The notes under the pieces: model-generated
Databases searched by the model: none
Seen by the model: the letters and a program-made list of their open reading frames with translations, nothing else
Told to the model about the DNA's origin: nothing
Assembly: GCA_049521495.1 (NCBI GenBank)
Contig: JBEKOT010000004.1
Coordinates: 1 to 47,682 of the forward strand
Direction of reading: 5' to 3'
Length of the DNA stretch: 47,682 bases
Origin: CAWEPK01 sp049521495
GTDB lineage: Bacteria; Desulfobacterota; Syntrophorhabdia; Syntrophorhabdales; WCHB1-27
Position numbers and translations under genes: made by a program
Shown here: positions 40,337 through 47,682 of the stretch, one piece after another
Layout of the letters: every line of letters starts with the position of its first letter
Numbering within the stretch: position 1 is the stretch's first letter

Positions 40337-42645
40337 TCTTTCTCCTTGACCTTGTCGTCCTCAGCCGGCCCGGCCGCAGAGTCCGCACAGCTCTTTGCCT
40401 TCAAGAGCTCCTTCATGCCGGGCACCGCTTCCGACAGGGGCGTGCCCCTGTAAGATTCAAAGCCGGGGTTGTGGCAGAAGAGAATGGACGCCTGTTGCCG
40501 GCCCGCTTCGTGCGGACGCGCGGCCCCGCTCGCAGCCTGCCGCCGGCCGGCACGGCCGCCGGTAAAGGGAGTGAAGGCGATCCTTTTTTTCGTCTCCGGG
40601 AAAAGCCTGAGGTATTTCTTGATTTCCGCCTGCACGGCCGCGATATCGCCGTAGCCAGCTTTGCCTCTGCCCAGGGCCTCCGCGATCCTGCCGACTATCC
40701 ACCAGTCCGGCCGCGCCAAGCCCTGCGGCTCGACTGCCGCAGATGCAGCGGCGAGGCGCCCCTCGACTGTGAAAATAGTGCCTGCCGATTCGGAAAAGAC
40801 GGCTGAGGGAAGGATAAGGTCCGGCCGGCACGAGGACGGGGCCGGCAGGGCGTTTTGGTAAATGAGGAAATCATGGGGAGGCAGCCAATCCGGGCACGTT
40901 TCCCCGATTATATAGACAACGGCCCGGCGCCGCCCCAGGTCGATCTGATTTATGGCCGGTGCGGCGGGGTCCCCGGGGGCGTCGGGGCCGCTTTTCCGCA
41001 CTGCCTCGCCCGGCTTGACGCCCGGCAGCGCTCCCATGGCCACGAGCCCCGAAAGATTGGTGAAGGGATGGGCCGTGACGATCCTCCAGCCATGGGTGCC
41101 GGCTATTTCTTGCAGGACCGTGAGGACCTCGCCCTTGTCCGGGACGCGGAGCACCTCCGGACCGGCGACGATTACATTGCAGCTCGAAGCCTCAAGGGCG
41201 GCCCGCAACCCGGCAATCCCGTCGGACGAAAAATCCCCGTCGCCGCTCCCGGAGGACAGGGAGTGAACGAACCCGGCCCACCGGGACGGTTCGAGCTTGA
41301 ACTGCAAGTCTGCGACGAGGTCGAGATTCGTCTCCACGTCGCTCACAGTGACGAGCATTGCCCCCTTTGCCGCTGCCTTTTTGACCCGCACCCCGATGGG
41401 GGAGTAACCGAACCTGGAATCGAAGCCCAGGCTCAGGATGACGTGGGCTCTCTCGATGACGTCCAGGCCGTCGGACGCGCAGAATAGATCCAGGAACGAG
41501 GGAAAGTCGTCTCCGAGGTCGGCCAGGAGCGAGGACGCCATGTCCTCGGAGCCCATCGCCTGGCGGGCGAACTGCTGGGCCGCAAAAAGGTCCTCATTGG
41601 AAAGTTGCGGAGAAAGAACCATGAGAAAGCCGCCGGGCGGGCACGCCCCCAGTCTCTCCCGCGCCGCATCGACCGCCCGCTCCCAGGTGACTACCTCATA
41701 CCCGAAAGGCGTAAGCTCGCGCGGCTCGGTTATGCGCTCGGCGCTGTTCACGAGCTCCGGGACGCCGAAGCGGCCTTTGACGCACAGGAGGCCGCCGTCC
41801 GTGGGCGAGGCGTAATCGGGAAGGGCGTCGATCACCCGGTTGTGCGAGGTCTGGAGCAGGAGGCGGCAGCCTATCGAGCAGTAGGGGCAGACCGACGGCG
41901 TCTCGCCTTCGGGCTTCCCGTACCATTTACTCGTCTTGGAGCTGAGGGTCCCCGTGGGGCAGACGGACAGGCAGGCCCCGCAGAACTCGCATCCGGCATC
42001 CAGGTGGGAGCGGTCGAAGGCGGGGCCTATGGTCGTGAGCTTCCCCCGCTGCTTGAAGCTCAGCGTTCCGTTCATGCGGACCGTATTGCAGATTCGCACG
42101 CACCGGCCGCAGAGGACGCAGAGGTTGTAATCACGGTCGTAAAAGGGGTCGTCCTTTTCGACAGGGAGGTTCCGGTAGTGGACCGGGTAGGAGGTGTCCG
42201 TGAGGCCGACCTGCTCCGTGATCTGCTGGAGCTCGCAATGGCTGTCGTTCGGACAGTAGCGGCAGCCGGTCGTCATGCCGGCCTTTCTAATGGTGCCCTG
42301 AAACTGCACGCACCCTTCCTTCTCTCCGCAAAAGAGACAGCTGGCCGGGTGCTCGCTGAGCACGAGCTTGAGTATCTCCTGCCTCAGCGCCCTGATCTCG
42401 GCCGAATCCGTTCTTATCACCATGCCTTCTTCCACGGGGGTGGTGCAGGCCGTGGGAAATCCGCGAAGGCCGTCGACCTCTACGATGCACATGCGGCAGG
42501 CGCCGAAGGAAGGCAGGCCGTCGAGGGCGCAGAGGGACGGGATGTAGATGCCGTTCTTCCTGGCGGCCTCGAGTATGGTAAGACCCGGCTTTACCGCCAC
42601 GTGCTGGTTGTCCATGGTGATGGTGAATGTCTTTTCCCTCGTCAT
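40333..42645 (-). CDS. NuoG/FdhA-like iron-sulfur subunit with degenerate molybdopterin domain
   Basis: A 770-residue protein. The N-terminus has a [2Fe-2S] domain (CALDGLPSFGACRMC...C), a His-Cys cluster (HPASCLFCGEKEGC), two [4Fe-4S] clusters (CVLCGRCVRIC; CEFCGACLSVC) and a further CPYCSIGC..C cluster. A shortened molybdopterin oxidoreductase domain follows, with NuoG-like features (DLILPSAVFSESAGT). No Cys or Sec is seen where formate dehydrogenases carry the Mo ligand, so it is probably not a formate dehydrogenase but an electron-transfer subunit. The start is ATG 42645, overlapping the NuoF-like stop; the C-terminal 60 residues are Ala/Gly-rich and unusual. Confidence 0.88.
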   Translation of the reverse strand: MTREKTFTITMDNQHVAVKPGLTILEAARKNGIYIPSLCALDGLPSFGACRMCIVEVDGLRGFPTACTTPVEEGMVIRTDSAEIRALRQEILKLVLSEHPASCLFCGEKEGCVQFQGTIRKAGMTTGCRYCPNDSHCELQQITEQVGLTDTSYPVHYRNLPVEKDDPFYDRDYNLCVLCGRCVRICNTVRMNGTLSFKQRGKLTTIGPAFDRSHLDAGCEFCGACLSVCPTGTLSSKTSKWYGKPEGETPSVCPYCSIGCRLLLQTSHNRVIDALPDYASPTDGGLLCVKGRFGVPELVNSAERITEPRELTPFGYEVVTWERAVDAARERLGACPPGGFLMVLSPQLSNEDLFAAQQFARQAMGSEDMASSLLADLGDDFPSFLDLFCASDGLDVIERAHVILSLGFDSRFGYSPIGVRVKKAAAKGAMLVTVSDVETNLDLVADLQFKLEPSRWAGFVHSLSSGSGDGDFSSDGIAGLRAALEASSCNVIVAGPEVLRVPDKGEVLTVLQEIAGTHGWRIVTAHPFTNLSGLVAMGALPGVKPGEAVRKSGPDAPGDPAAPAINQIDLGRRRAVVYIIGETCPDWLPPHDFLIYQNALPAPSSCRPDLILPSAVFSESAGTIFTVEGRLAAASAAVEPQGLARPDWWIVGRIAEALGRGKAGYGDIAAVQAEIKKYLRLFPETKKRIAFTPFTGGRAGRRQAASGAARPHEAGRQQASILFCHNPGFESYRGTPLSEAVPGMKELLKAKSCADSAAGPAEDDKVKEKE

Positions 42646-44522
42646 GACTTTTTCTCCGCAGTGCGAATCACGATCGCGTCGCCCGCGATGGCCTCGAACC
42701 GGCAAACCTCATAGCAGGACCTGCACTTTATGCACTTCGCCCTGTCCAGGTTGTGCGGCTCCGACCTCGGCCCTGAAATGGCGCCTGTGGGACAGACCCT
42801 GACGCAGGACTGGCAGCCCGTGCACTTCTCCTCGATGACCCGGTACTCGATCAGGTCCTTGCAGACCACGGCCCGGCACCTCTGGTCCCTGATATGCTCA
42901 AGGTACTCGTTCCTGAAGTAATGGAGCGTCGTCAGGACCGGGTTCGGCGCCGTCTGGCCCAGGCCGCAGAGCGCCCCTTTTCTGATGGTTTCACCAAGCG
43001 TCTTGAGGACGAGCAGATCGTCGGCGCTGCCCTCGCCATGGCTGATCTTCTGAAGGGTCTCGACCATATGCCTCGTCCCTACCCGGCAGGGCGTGCACTT
43101 CCCGCACGACTCCTTCTGCGTGAAGTCGAGGAAGTACTTGGCGAGGTCTACGATGCACGTATCCTCGTCCATCACGATGAGGCCCCCCGAACCCATGATG
43201 GAGCCTGCCGCCGCGAGGGATTCGTAGTCGACCGCCAGATCGAGGAACTCCTCGGAAAGGCAGCCGCCCGAGGGGCCGCCCGTCTGGATGGCCTTGAAAG
43301 GCTTCTGCAGACCGCCTCCTATGTCGTAGATGATCTCCCTGAGCGTCGTGCCCAGCTGGACCTCTATGAGGCCGGGCCTACGAATTTTCCCTACGAGAGA
43401 AAAAGTCTTTGTCCCCCTGTTCCCCTCCTTGCCGAACCTGGTGTACCAATCGGCGCCGTTCCTGAAGATGTTGGGCAGGGTCCCAAGGGTCTCAACGTTG
43501 TTTATGACCGTCGGGCAGCCGAAAAGGCCCGAAAGGGCCGGAAAGGGCGGGCGGGAGCGGGGCATGCCGCGCTTGCCCTCTATTGAGGCGATCAGGGCCG
43601 TCTCCTCGCCGCAGACGAAGGCTCCTGCGCCCTCCTTTATCTTGACGTCGAAGGTGAAGTCGGAATCGAGTATCCTTTCGCCAAGAAGCCCGTATTCGCG
43701 CATCTGGCCGAGGGCCTTCCTGAGCCTCTCTATGGCAAGCGGGTATTCCGCCCTTATGTATATTATGCCCTTTGTCGCGCCTATTGCGTAGCCGGCGATC
43801 AGCATTCCCTCCAATACGGCGTGCGGGTCGGATTCGATGAGGGACCTGTTCATGAAAGCGCCCGGATCGCCCTCGTCGGCGTTGCAGATGAGATACTTTT
43901 GAGTGCCTGGTGCGTTCCTGCAAAACGTCCATTTCCTGAAGGTCGGGAAACCGGCGCCCCCCCGGCCGCGAAGACCCGACTGCCTGACCGTTCCGATCAC
44001 GTCCTCCGGCGTCATCTGAAGGGCGTTCATCAGCCCGAGGTAGCCGTCCACGGCCAGGTAGTGGTCGATCCTGTCAGGGTCGATGAGGCCGCAGTTCCTG
44101 AGGACTATCCTCACCTGGGGCTTCAACATGGGCAGCTCGAAAAACGGAGGGATGCCGTTGAAAGAATTTCGGCCGAAGTGGCCTATGGCCCCCTTCGCCG
44201 AAAGCTTTCCTTCCACGAGGGCGGACTGGAGGATGGGACCGAGCGATTTCGGCGTAACGTTGTTATAGCTGACGCGAGGGCCTCCGGGCAGCCGGATGTC
44301 GACAAGGGGCTCGAGGTAGCAAGGACCTATGCAGCCCACCTGAAGGATCTCCGCCTCCAGTTTGTTCTCCTTCAGGAAGCGCTCTGTCTGGGCGATGAGC
44401 TGGACAGCCCCTGCGGCTTTGCCGCACGATGCCGCCCCTATGTAAATGACGGGCTTTTCGCTCGACTGTAACGCATCCCAGTTCTGCTTCGCCGATTCGA
44501 TTCTCTTCTTGAAGCTATTCAT
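42642..44522 (-). CDS. NuoF/HydB-like NADH-binding flavoprotein subunit
   Basis: A 626-residue diaphorase subunit. The N-terminal thioredoxin-like [2Fe-2S] domain shows SCGKAAGA and GCIGPC. The central NuoF core has GLRGRGGAGFPT for FMN, the NADH-binding segment and the [4Fe-4S] motif SCGKCTPCRVG. Two ferredoxin-type clusters at the C-terminus (CTGCQSCVRVCP; CIKCRSCYEVC) match the HydB subunit of electron-bifurcating hydrogenases and formate dehydrogenases rather than plain complex I NuoF. It should be the flavin site that oxidises or makes NADH. It overlaps the NuoE-like gene by 8 bases. Confidence 0.93.
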   Translation of the reverse strand: MNSFKKRIESAKQNWDALQSSEKPVIYIGAASCGKAAGAVQLIAQTERFLKENKLEAEILQVGCIGPCYLEPLVDIRLPGGPRVSYNNVTPKSLGPILQSALVEGKLSAKGAIGHFGRNSFNGIPPFFELPMLKPQVRIVLRNCGLIDPDRIDHYLAVDGYLGLMNALQMTPEDVIGTVRQSGLRGRGGAGFPTFRKWTFCRNAPGTQKYLICNADEGDPGAFMNRSLIESDPHAVLEGMLIAGYAIGATKGIIYIRAEYPLAIERLRKALGQMREYGLLGERILDSDFTFDVKIKEGAGAFVCGEETALIASIEGKRGMPRSRPPFPALSGLFGCPTVINNVETLGTLPNIFRNGADWYTRFGKEGNRGTKTFSLVGKIRRPGLIEVQLGTTLREIIYDIGGGLQKPFKAIQTGGPSGGCLSEEFLDLAVDYESLAAAGSIMGSGGLIVMDEDTCIVDLAKYFLDFTQKESCGKCTPCRVGTRHMVETLQKISHGEGSADDLLVLKTLGETIRKGALCGLGQTAPNPVLTTLHYFRNEYLEHIRDQRCRAVVCKDLIEYRVIEEKCTGCQSCVRVCPTGAISGPRSEPHNLDRAKCIKCRSCYEVCRFEAIAGDAIVIRTAEKKS

Positions 44523-44964
44523 AGTACTTCAGCAGCTCCGTTAGTTTATTTACCGTGATTTTACTGAATATTTTTCCGTCGACCTGTACGACCGGAGAAA
44601 GGGCGCAGCAGCCGAGGCAGGCCACGCGCTCAAGGTCATACCGCCGGTCCTGGGTGGTCTCGCCGCAGGCGACGCCGAGCTTGCTCTCGATGGAATCGAG
44701 CAGCGAGGAGCCCCCCCTCACGTGGCAGGCCGTTCCAAGACAAACTTTTACCGAGTGTCGGCCGGGCTTCCTAAACCTGAACTGCGCATAAAAGGAAGAG
44801 ACCCCGAAGATCTCGTTCTCGGAGATCCTGAGGTAGCGGGAAATGGCCGCCACCGATTGCGGCGAGATATACCCCAGCTCGCCTTGCACGTCCTGTAGAA
44901 TAGGTATAAGCGCATCACGGCCGCGCTCATGCCTTTCGAAAATGACCTTTATCGCTTCCGGCAT
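44515..44964 (-). CDS. NuoE/HydC-like [2Fe-2S] subunit
   Basis: A 149-residue thioredoxin-fold [2Fe-2S] protein with ligands C75, C80, C116 and C120 (KVCLGTAC; CLGCC). Its N-terminal helical part is typical of NuoE. The start is ATG 44964, preceded by GGAGGAGGG; a longer frame starting at 44991 is less likely. It is the first gene of the six-gene redox operon and would pair with the NuoF-like subunit, as NuoE and HydC do. Confidence 0.93.
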   Translation of the reverse strand: MPEAIKVIFERHERGRDALIPILQDVQGELGYISPQSVAAISRYLRISENEIFGVSSFYAQFRFRKPGRHSVKVCLGTACHVRGGSSLLDSIESKLGVACGETTQDRRYDLERVACLGCCALSPVVQVDGKIFSKITVNKLTELLKYYE

Positions 44965-45073
44965 ACACCCTCCTCCATCTTTCCGGCACACCCTTTTTCG
45001 GCGCGGTTTCGCGCGTAGTGAGACATTCCCGGAAAGGCACTCCCTCCAGGCTTTTCGTTCCCTATTGACCTCA

Positions 45074-45142
45074 CTATGGAACTACCCGTATTTGAAACGG
45101 TCGAACTACGCCCGAGACTGTACATGAAGAGAATGCTTTCAC
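45074..45142 (-). CDS. Possible 22-codon leader reading frame upstream of the NuoE-like gene
   Basis: A short frame beginning GTG 45142 with GGGGGG six bases upstream, ending at TAG 45074, inside the roughly 190-base leader of the redox operon. It encodes a basic, Val-rich peptide with one Cys and no amino-acid run of the attenuator type. Support is limited to the ribosome-binding site and spacing; it may be chance. Confidence 0.2.
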   Translation of the reverse strand: MKAFSSCTVSGVVRPFQIRVVP

Positions 45143-45159
45143 AACTATCCCCCCTTTTA

Positions 45160-45188
45160 CTTTTAATAGATCGCGCTTCGTATGTCAA
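45160..45188 (-). promoter_or_regulatory. Promoter of the NuoEFG-like/Nfn operon
   Basis: On the minus strand TTGACA (45188-45183) is followed after 17 bases by TAAAAG (45165-45160). The -35 is perfect; the -10 is moderate. Transcription would start near 45153, giving a leader of about 190 bases before ATG 44964. Confidence 0.5.
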
Positions 45189-45285
45189 GAGGAATCTCAC
45201 GTGTCCGCCAAGTAGCAGATATAAGACAGGAAAAGGGAACTCAAAAGCTTAGTGCCGCCGTTTCTGCAGGCTTGCTTCCGAACAT

Positions 45286-45303
45286 TTGTGTTTTTTATCA
45301 CAA
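45286..45303. promoter_or_regulatory. Rex-like operator between the NuoE-like and M50 genes
   Basis: TTGTGTTTTTTATCACAA is an 18-bp inverted repeat with both TTGTG and CACAA arms of the Rex consensus intact. It lies about 100 bases upstream of the proposed promoter of the redox operon and a similar distance from the M50 gene side. Confidence 0.52.
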
Positions 45304-45460
45304 GCCGGCCATGTGCGTCGCTACAACCGGTCTTCGACTGCCCGCCGACAGTTTTCCGGCTTTCGAAGGACCCGCTTTCTTTCTTTTTCATCAGGCACGC
45401 CTTATATATAGTTATGAATAAGAGAGCGGCTGCCTTTGCCGCGGGACAGGAGGCCGGCAG

Positions 45461-46594
45461 ATGTTCGGGCGACAGATAAAGCTCTTCAGGCTTTTCGGGT
45501 TTACGGTCAGCGCAGACGTGAGCTGGCTCGTTATAGCCTTTCTCGTAGTCTGGTCTCTCGCCGCGGGGCTTTTCCCGACTTACTACAAGGGACTCGAAAA
45601 AAGCACCTACTGGTGGATGGGGGTGGCCGGCGCTCTCGGACTTTTCGCCTCGGTAGTATTCCATGAATTCTGGCACTCCCTGATCGCTCGCCGCTATGGG
45701 CTCAAGATAAGCGGCATCACGCTCTTCATCTTCGGCGGCGTCTCCCAGATGACGGAAGAACCGAGGAGTCCGGCCGTAGAATTCTTCATGGCGGTGGCCG
45801 GCCCCTTGTCGAGTTTCGTGCTCGCCGGCCTCTTCTACCTCTTTGCGCTGGCCGGCGACCCTTACCTCTCCGTCCCCGGCGAGGCTGTTCTCGTCTATCT
45901 GGCATCCCTCAACGGCCTCCTCGGCATCTTCAACCTTCTTCCGGCCTTCCCGTTGGACGGCGGCAGGGTGCTCAGGTCGATCCTGTGGCGGGCGAAAGGA
46001 AACCTCCAATGGGCCACGCGCCTCGCTTCGAGGATCGGGGAAGGCTTCGGAGCAGCGATGATGCTCATGGGCATAATCGCCTTCATCTCAGGGAATTTCA
46101 TCAGCGGTGTATGGTGGTTCCTCATCGGAACGTTCCTCCGAAACGCATCCCAGATGTCTTACCGGCAGCTGCTGATCAGGCAGGCCCTCCAGGGCGAGCA
46201 AGTCAAGCGCTTCATGAAACCCGAGCTCGTCACGGTCGCCCCTTCGGTCACCCTCTCGCAGCTTATGGAAGATTACATTTTCCGTTACCACTACAAGATG
46301 TTTCCCGTGGTGGACCATGAGAGGCTGATGGGCGTAGTCACGATCAACCAGTTGAAGGAGGTGCCCCGGGCGGAGTGGGGCACCCACACAGTGAAGGAAA
46401 TCGCGGAGACCTGTACTGAAGGCAACACCATAGAGCCGGATGCCGACGCTACGCAAGCCCTCGACAAGATGAACAGGGGCGGCAGCAGCCGTCTCATCGT
46501 TGTAGACCGCGGAAGGCTGGTCGGCATCCTGGCGCTGCGGGACCTGTTGAAGTTCCTGGCCATAAAGATGGACCTGGAACCGCAAGAGGCCTAG
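45461..46594 (+). CDS. Site-2 protease family (M50) membrane metalloprotease with CBS domains
   Basis: A 377-residue intramembrane zinc protease of the SpoIVFB-like group. Zinc ligands are H68 and H72 in VVFHEFWHS with catalytic E69, and D165 in PAFPLDGGR. About six membrane helices lie between residues 20 and 225. A pair of CBS domains (about 250-370, TVAPSVTL...VVDHERLMGVV and SRLIVVDRGRLVGIL) forms the cytosolic regulatory part, which in this family may bind adenine nucleotides. An AGGAGG ribosome-binding site precedes ATG 45461. It would cleave a membrane-bound substrate, perhaps an anti-sigma or signalling protein; none is encoded nearby. Confidence 0.92.
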   Translation: MFGRQIKLFRLFGFTVSADVSWLVIAFLVVWSLAAGLFPTYYKGLEKSTYWWMGVAGALGLFASVVFHEFWHSLIARRYGLKISGITLFIFGGVSQMTEEPRSPAVEFFMAVAGPLSSFVLAGLFYLFALAGDPYLSVPGEAVLVYLASLNGLLGIFNLLPAFPLDGGRVLRSILWRAKGNLQWATRLASRIGEGFGAAMMLMGIIAFISGNFISGVWWFLIGTFLRNASQMSYRQLLIRQALQGEQVKRFMKPELVTVAPSVTLSQLMEDYIFRYHYKMFPVVDHERLMGVVTINQLKEVPRAEWGTHTVKEIAETCTEGNTIEPDADATQALDKMNRGGSSRLIVVDRGRLVGILALRDLLKFLAIKMDLEPQEA

Positions 46595-46609
46595 CGGCCG
46601 AAAAGCGCC

Positions 46610-47281
46610 TTATCGCCCCATACCCTTGAGGATCAAGATCAGGCCCATGGCTAAGGCCGCGGCACCCGCCATCCGCCTGCCCAAAAGCCGCGCTCTCAAG
46701 GAGAGGAGCGACGCCGAGAGGCCCGTAAGCAAAAGGACGGGCGTGGTGCCGAGGCCGAAGGAGAACATGGTAAGGAACCCGTGAAGGGGAAGGCCCGTCG
46801 CCGCTGCCTTGATGATCATGGCCATGGAGAGCATGCAGGGAAGGAACCCGGCGGCAAGCCCGAGGGGGAGCTTCGATGCAAGACTCCCCGATGAAAAGAA
46901 AGGGACAAGGAACCTCCCGGTGAGCCGTCCTGCCCACAGGTCGGGGAAGCGGGGGAACCGGGGGGCCCCGGCTGTCCCGAGGCACAAACCCAGGAGGACC
47001 ATCGCGGCCCCCGCCGCTACCGTAACGGCGCCCCTGAAACTTGCCACGGGCGCCGCTCCGGCGAGGCCGGCAGCCGTGGCGCCCAGCAGGCCGTACGTGA
47101 AGAGCCTGCCCGCGTGAAAGGCGAGGTGGTGGCCTGCGCTTTTGGGCCAGACTGCCCGGGAACTCGACGGGACCGGCTTGTTCATGTTGAGCGAGTAAGC
47201 CACGATGATGGGGCCGCACATACCCAGGCAGTGGACGCTGCCTGCAAAGCCGAAGACAAAAGGGCCGATAAGGTCGAGCAT
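46610..47281 (-). CDS. Sulfite exporter TauE/SafE-like (DsbD/UreH-related) membrane protein
   Basis: A 223-residue polytopic membrane protein with about six helices. It shows the family motif GFAGSVHCLGMCGP near the N-terminus (C18, C22) and a second FLPCMLS motif near residue 140, one in each half. Such proteins are usually called sulfite exporter TauE/SafE family and are often linked to metal or thiol-electron transport for cytochrome assembly. The start is ATG 47281 with AAGGAG nine bases upstream; an in-frame start at 47344 would add a charged tail. It converges on the M50 gene with a 15-base gap. Substrate unknown. Confidence 0.85.
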   Translation of the reverse strand: MLDLIGPFVFGFAGSVHCLGMCGPIIVAYSLNMNKPVPSSSRAVWPKSAGHHLAFHAGRLFTYGLLGATAAGLAGAAPVASFRGAVTVAAGAAMVLLGLCLGTAGAPRFPRFPDLWAGRLTGRFLVPFFSSGSLASKLPLGLAAGFLPCMLSMAMIIKAAATGLPLHGFLTMFSFGLGTTPVLLLTGLSASLLSLRARLLGRRMAGAAALAMGLILILKGMGR

Positions 47282-47378
47282 CGCCACGGGCTCCTTCAAA
47301 AATCTGCGCAACCTCAGTATGCTTCTCCAAACCGCTCTTGTCAACGGCTCTCCCGCGGCCGGGTCTCGTGCACCGGGG

Positions 47379-47470
47379 CCGGGCCCTTTTCTCTCGACTT
47401 CTCTTAAAGACCCCCTCTAACCCCCCGGCCGCTCGCACCTTATCCTTCCGCTGCCAATGGTAGCCGGGTA
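47379..47470. repeat. Direct repeat copy 1 (about 90 bp)
   Basis: First copy of an intergenic repeat. It contains CTCTTAAAGACCCC at 47401-47414 and a segment from CCCCGGCCGCTCGCACC through CTTCCGCTGCCAATGGT (47423-47461). Copy 2 repeats both with an offset of 114-118 bases. Confidence 0.75.
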
Positions 47471-47489
47471 TGATGTGTGAACAACCCCC

Positions 47490-47588
47490 CGGTCGCTCCC
47501 CTTTCTCTCTATTTCTCTTAAAGACCCCGCTCCTAAATCCCCCCGGCCGCTCGCACCTTATTCTTCCGCTGCCAATGGTGCCGGGTAC
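47490..47588. repeat. Direct repeat copy 2 (about 95 bp)
   Basis: Second copy, with CTCTTAAAGACCCC at 47515-47528 and the conserved 39-base segment at 47541-47579, one mismatch from copy 1, both followed by GCCGGGTA. The copies do not keep a common reading frame, so they are not a coding repeat. Confidence 0.75.
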
Positions 47589-47607
47589 CCGCCGTCCACA
47601 GGCGGGT
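47587..47607. other. Perfect 7-bp hairpin beside the repeat
   Basis: ACCCGCC (47587-47593) and GGCGGGT (47601-47607) enclose a 7-nt loop. No T-run follows, so it is not a typical terminator; it may belong to the repeat element. Confidence 0.35.
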
Positions 47608-47682
47608 GGCAACCGGACTTACCCGTAATTGGGGCTCCTTCCACTCAAATCCGGAACTCGCAACATATGTGGGTATCTCGTT

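Larger units (their letters stand above)
44965..45460. other. 496-base divergent intergenic region
   Basis: It contains the redox-operon promoter and leader, the Rex-like box at 45286-45303, a GCGCG/CGCGC hairpin with a 4-nt loop at 45001-45014, and a weak plus-strand -10-like TATAGT at 45407-45412 ahead of the M50 gene. No convincing gene was found. Confidence 0.55.
47282..47682. other. 401-base region at the right edge without a gene
   Basis: Apart from the direct repeats and the hairpin, the stretch is pyrimidine-rich on the plus strand and shows no credible coding sequence. A long minus-strand open frame across it is out of phase with the repeats and overlaps the SafE-like gene. Confidence 0.55.

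Noticed and set aside
40333..42645. Active formate dehydrogenase
   Set aside because: Fe-S ligands are present, but no Sec or Cys Mo-ligand motif was found and the molybdopterin domain is short, closer to NuoG.
45001..45014. GCGCG/CGCGC hairpin as a terminator
   Set aside because: There is no T-run after it on either strand and it sits in a leader region.
44949..45200. 83-residue minus-strand frame overlapping the NuoE-like start
   Set aside because: It begins upstream of the likely promoter -10 and shows no domain; the NuoE-like start has a strong ribosome-binding site of its own.
46494..47612. 372-residue minus-strand open frame spanning the repeats
   Set aside because: It overlaps the SafE-like gene in another frame, and its apparent peptide repeats come from the non-coding DNA repeat.
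1..47682. CRISPR arrays, tRNA or rRNA genes, insertion sequences, integrase or attachment sites
   Set aside because: No regular spaced repeats, no recognisable RNA gene sequences and no transposase or recombinase domains were seen.

Overview
The window looks like chromosome from a strictly anaerobic, probably syntrophic deltaproteobacterium of the Syntrophorhabdus/Syntrophus kind. This is inferred from gene content: an Nfn-type transhydrogenase present both fused and split, a NuoEFG-like soluble diaphorase, a sensor kinase built on an [FeFe]-hydrogenase-like domain, a molybdenum hydroxylase operon, and a CoA-dependent catabolic cluster. No rRNA, tRNA, CRISPR array, insertion sequence or phage gene was seen.

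Layout. (1) 73-1827, plus: a DedA membrane protein, a small coiled-coil protein and a lytic transglycosylase, translationally coupled. (2) 1905-6847, plus: a consensus sigma-70 promoter, a leader with a nested stem structure, then a six-gene molybdenum hydroxylase operon (small Cys-rich protein, FAD subunit, 2Fe-2S subunit, Mo-cofactor subunit, zinc-finger-like protein, CoxG-like protein), closed by a strong intrinsic terminator. (3) 6927-7908: a C_GCAxxG_C_C redox protein and a secreted adhesin-E-like protein. (4) 7964-26147: a TetR regulator (plus) facing a 14-gene minus-strand cluster. Read from its promoter near 26.1 kb, the cluster runs: YCF48 beta-propeller, RND/MMPL transporter, DUF1302 outer-membrane protein, DUF1329 periplasmic protein, SDR, CocE/NonD hydrolase, 3-hydroxyacyl-CoA dehydrogenase, two duplicated SDRs, KAS III-like enzyme, acyl-CoA ligase, DUF35 protein, thiolase, MFS transporter. 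(5) 26955-33277, minus: [FeFe]-hydrogenase-like sensor kinase, response regulator, REC-PAS kinase, and a fused NfnA-NfnB. (6) 33765-36566, plus: a large PAS hybrid kinase. (7) 36563-44964, minus: NuoE-, NuoF- and NuoG-like subunits, NfnA, NfnB and a class II fumarase. (8) 45461-47281: an M50 protease with CBS domains and a SafE-like membrane protein, followed by a degenerate direct repeat at the right edge.

How it works together. The 14-gene cluster has the parts to take up or move a hydrophobic substrate, hydrolyse it, activate it with CoA and cleave it by beta-oxidation-like chemistry; the substrate is not identifiable. The same operator-like sequence, ATCGAACGTTT, lies inside the tetR promoter and inside the promoter at the far end of the cluster 18 kb away, so the TetR protein probably controls both. 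The two redox operons (5 and 7) each have a site matching the Rex consensus TTGTG-N8-CACAA upstream, which suggests common control by the NADH/NAD+ ratio. The most novel points are the TetR-governed catabolic unit with a KAS III-like enzyme beside a BbsABCD-like gene set, the putative Rex-linked pair of Nfn modules, and the structured leader upstream of the Mo hydroxylase.
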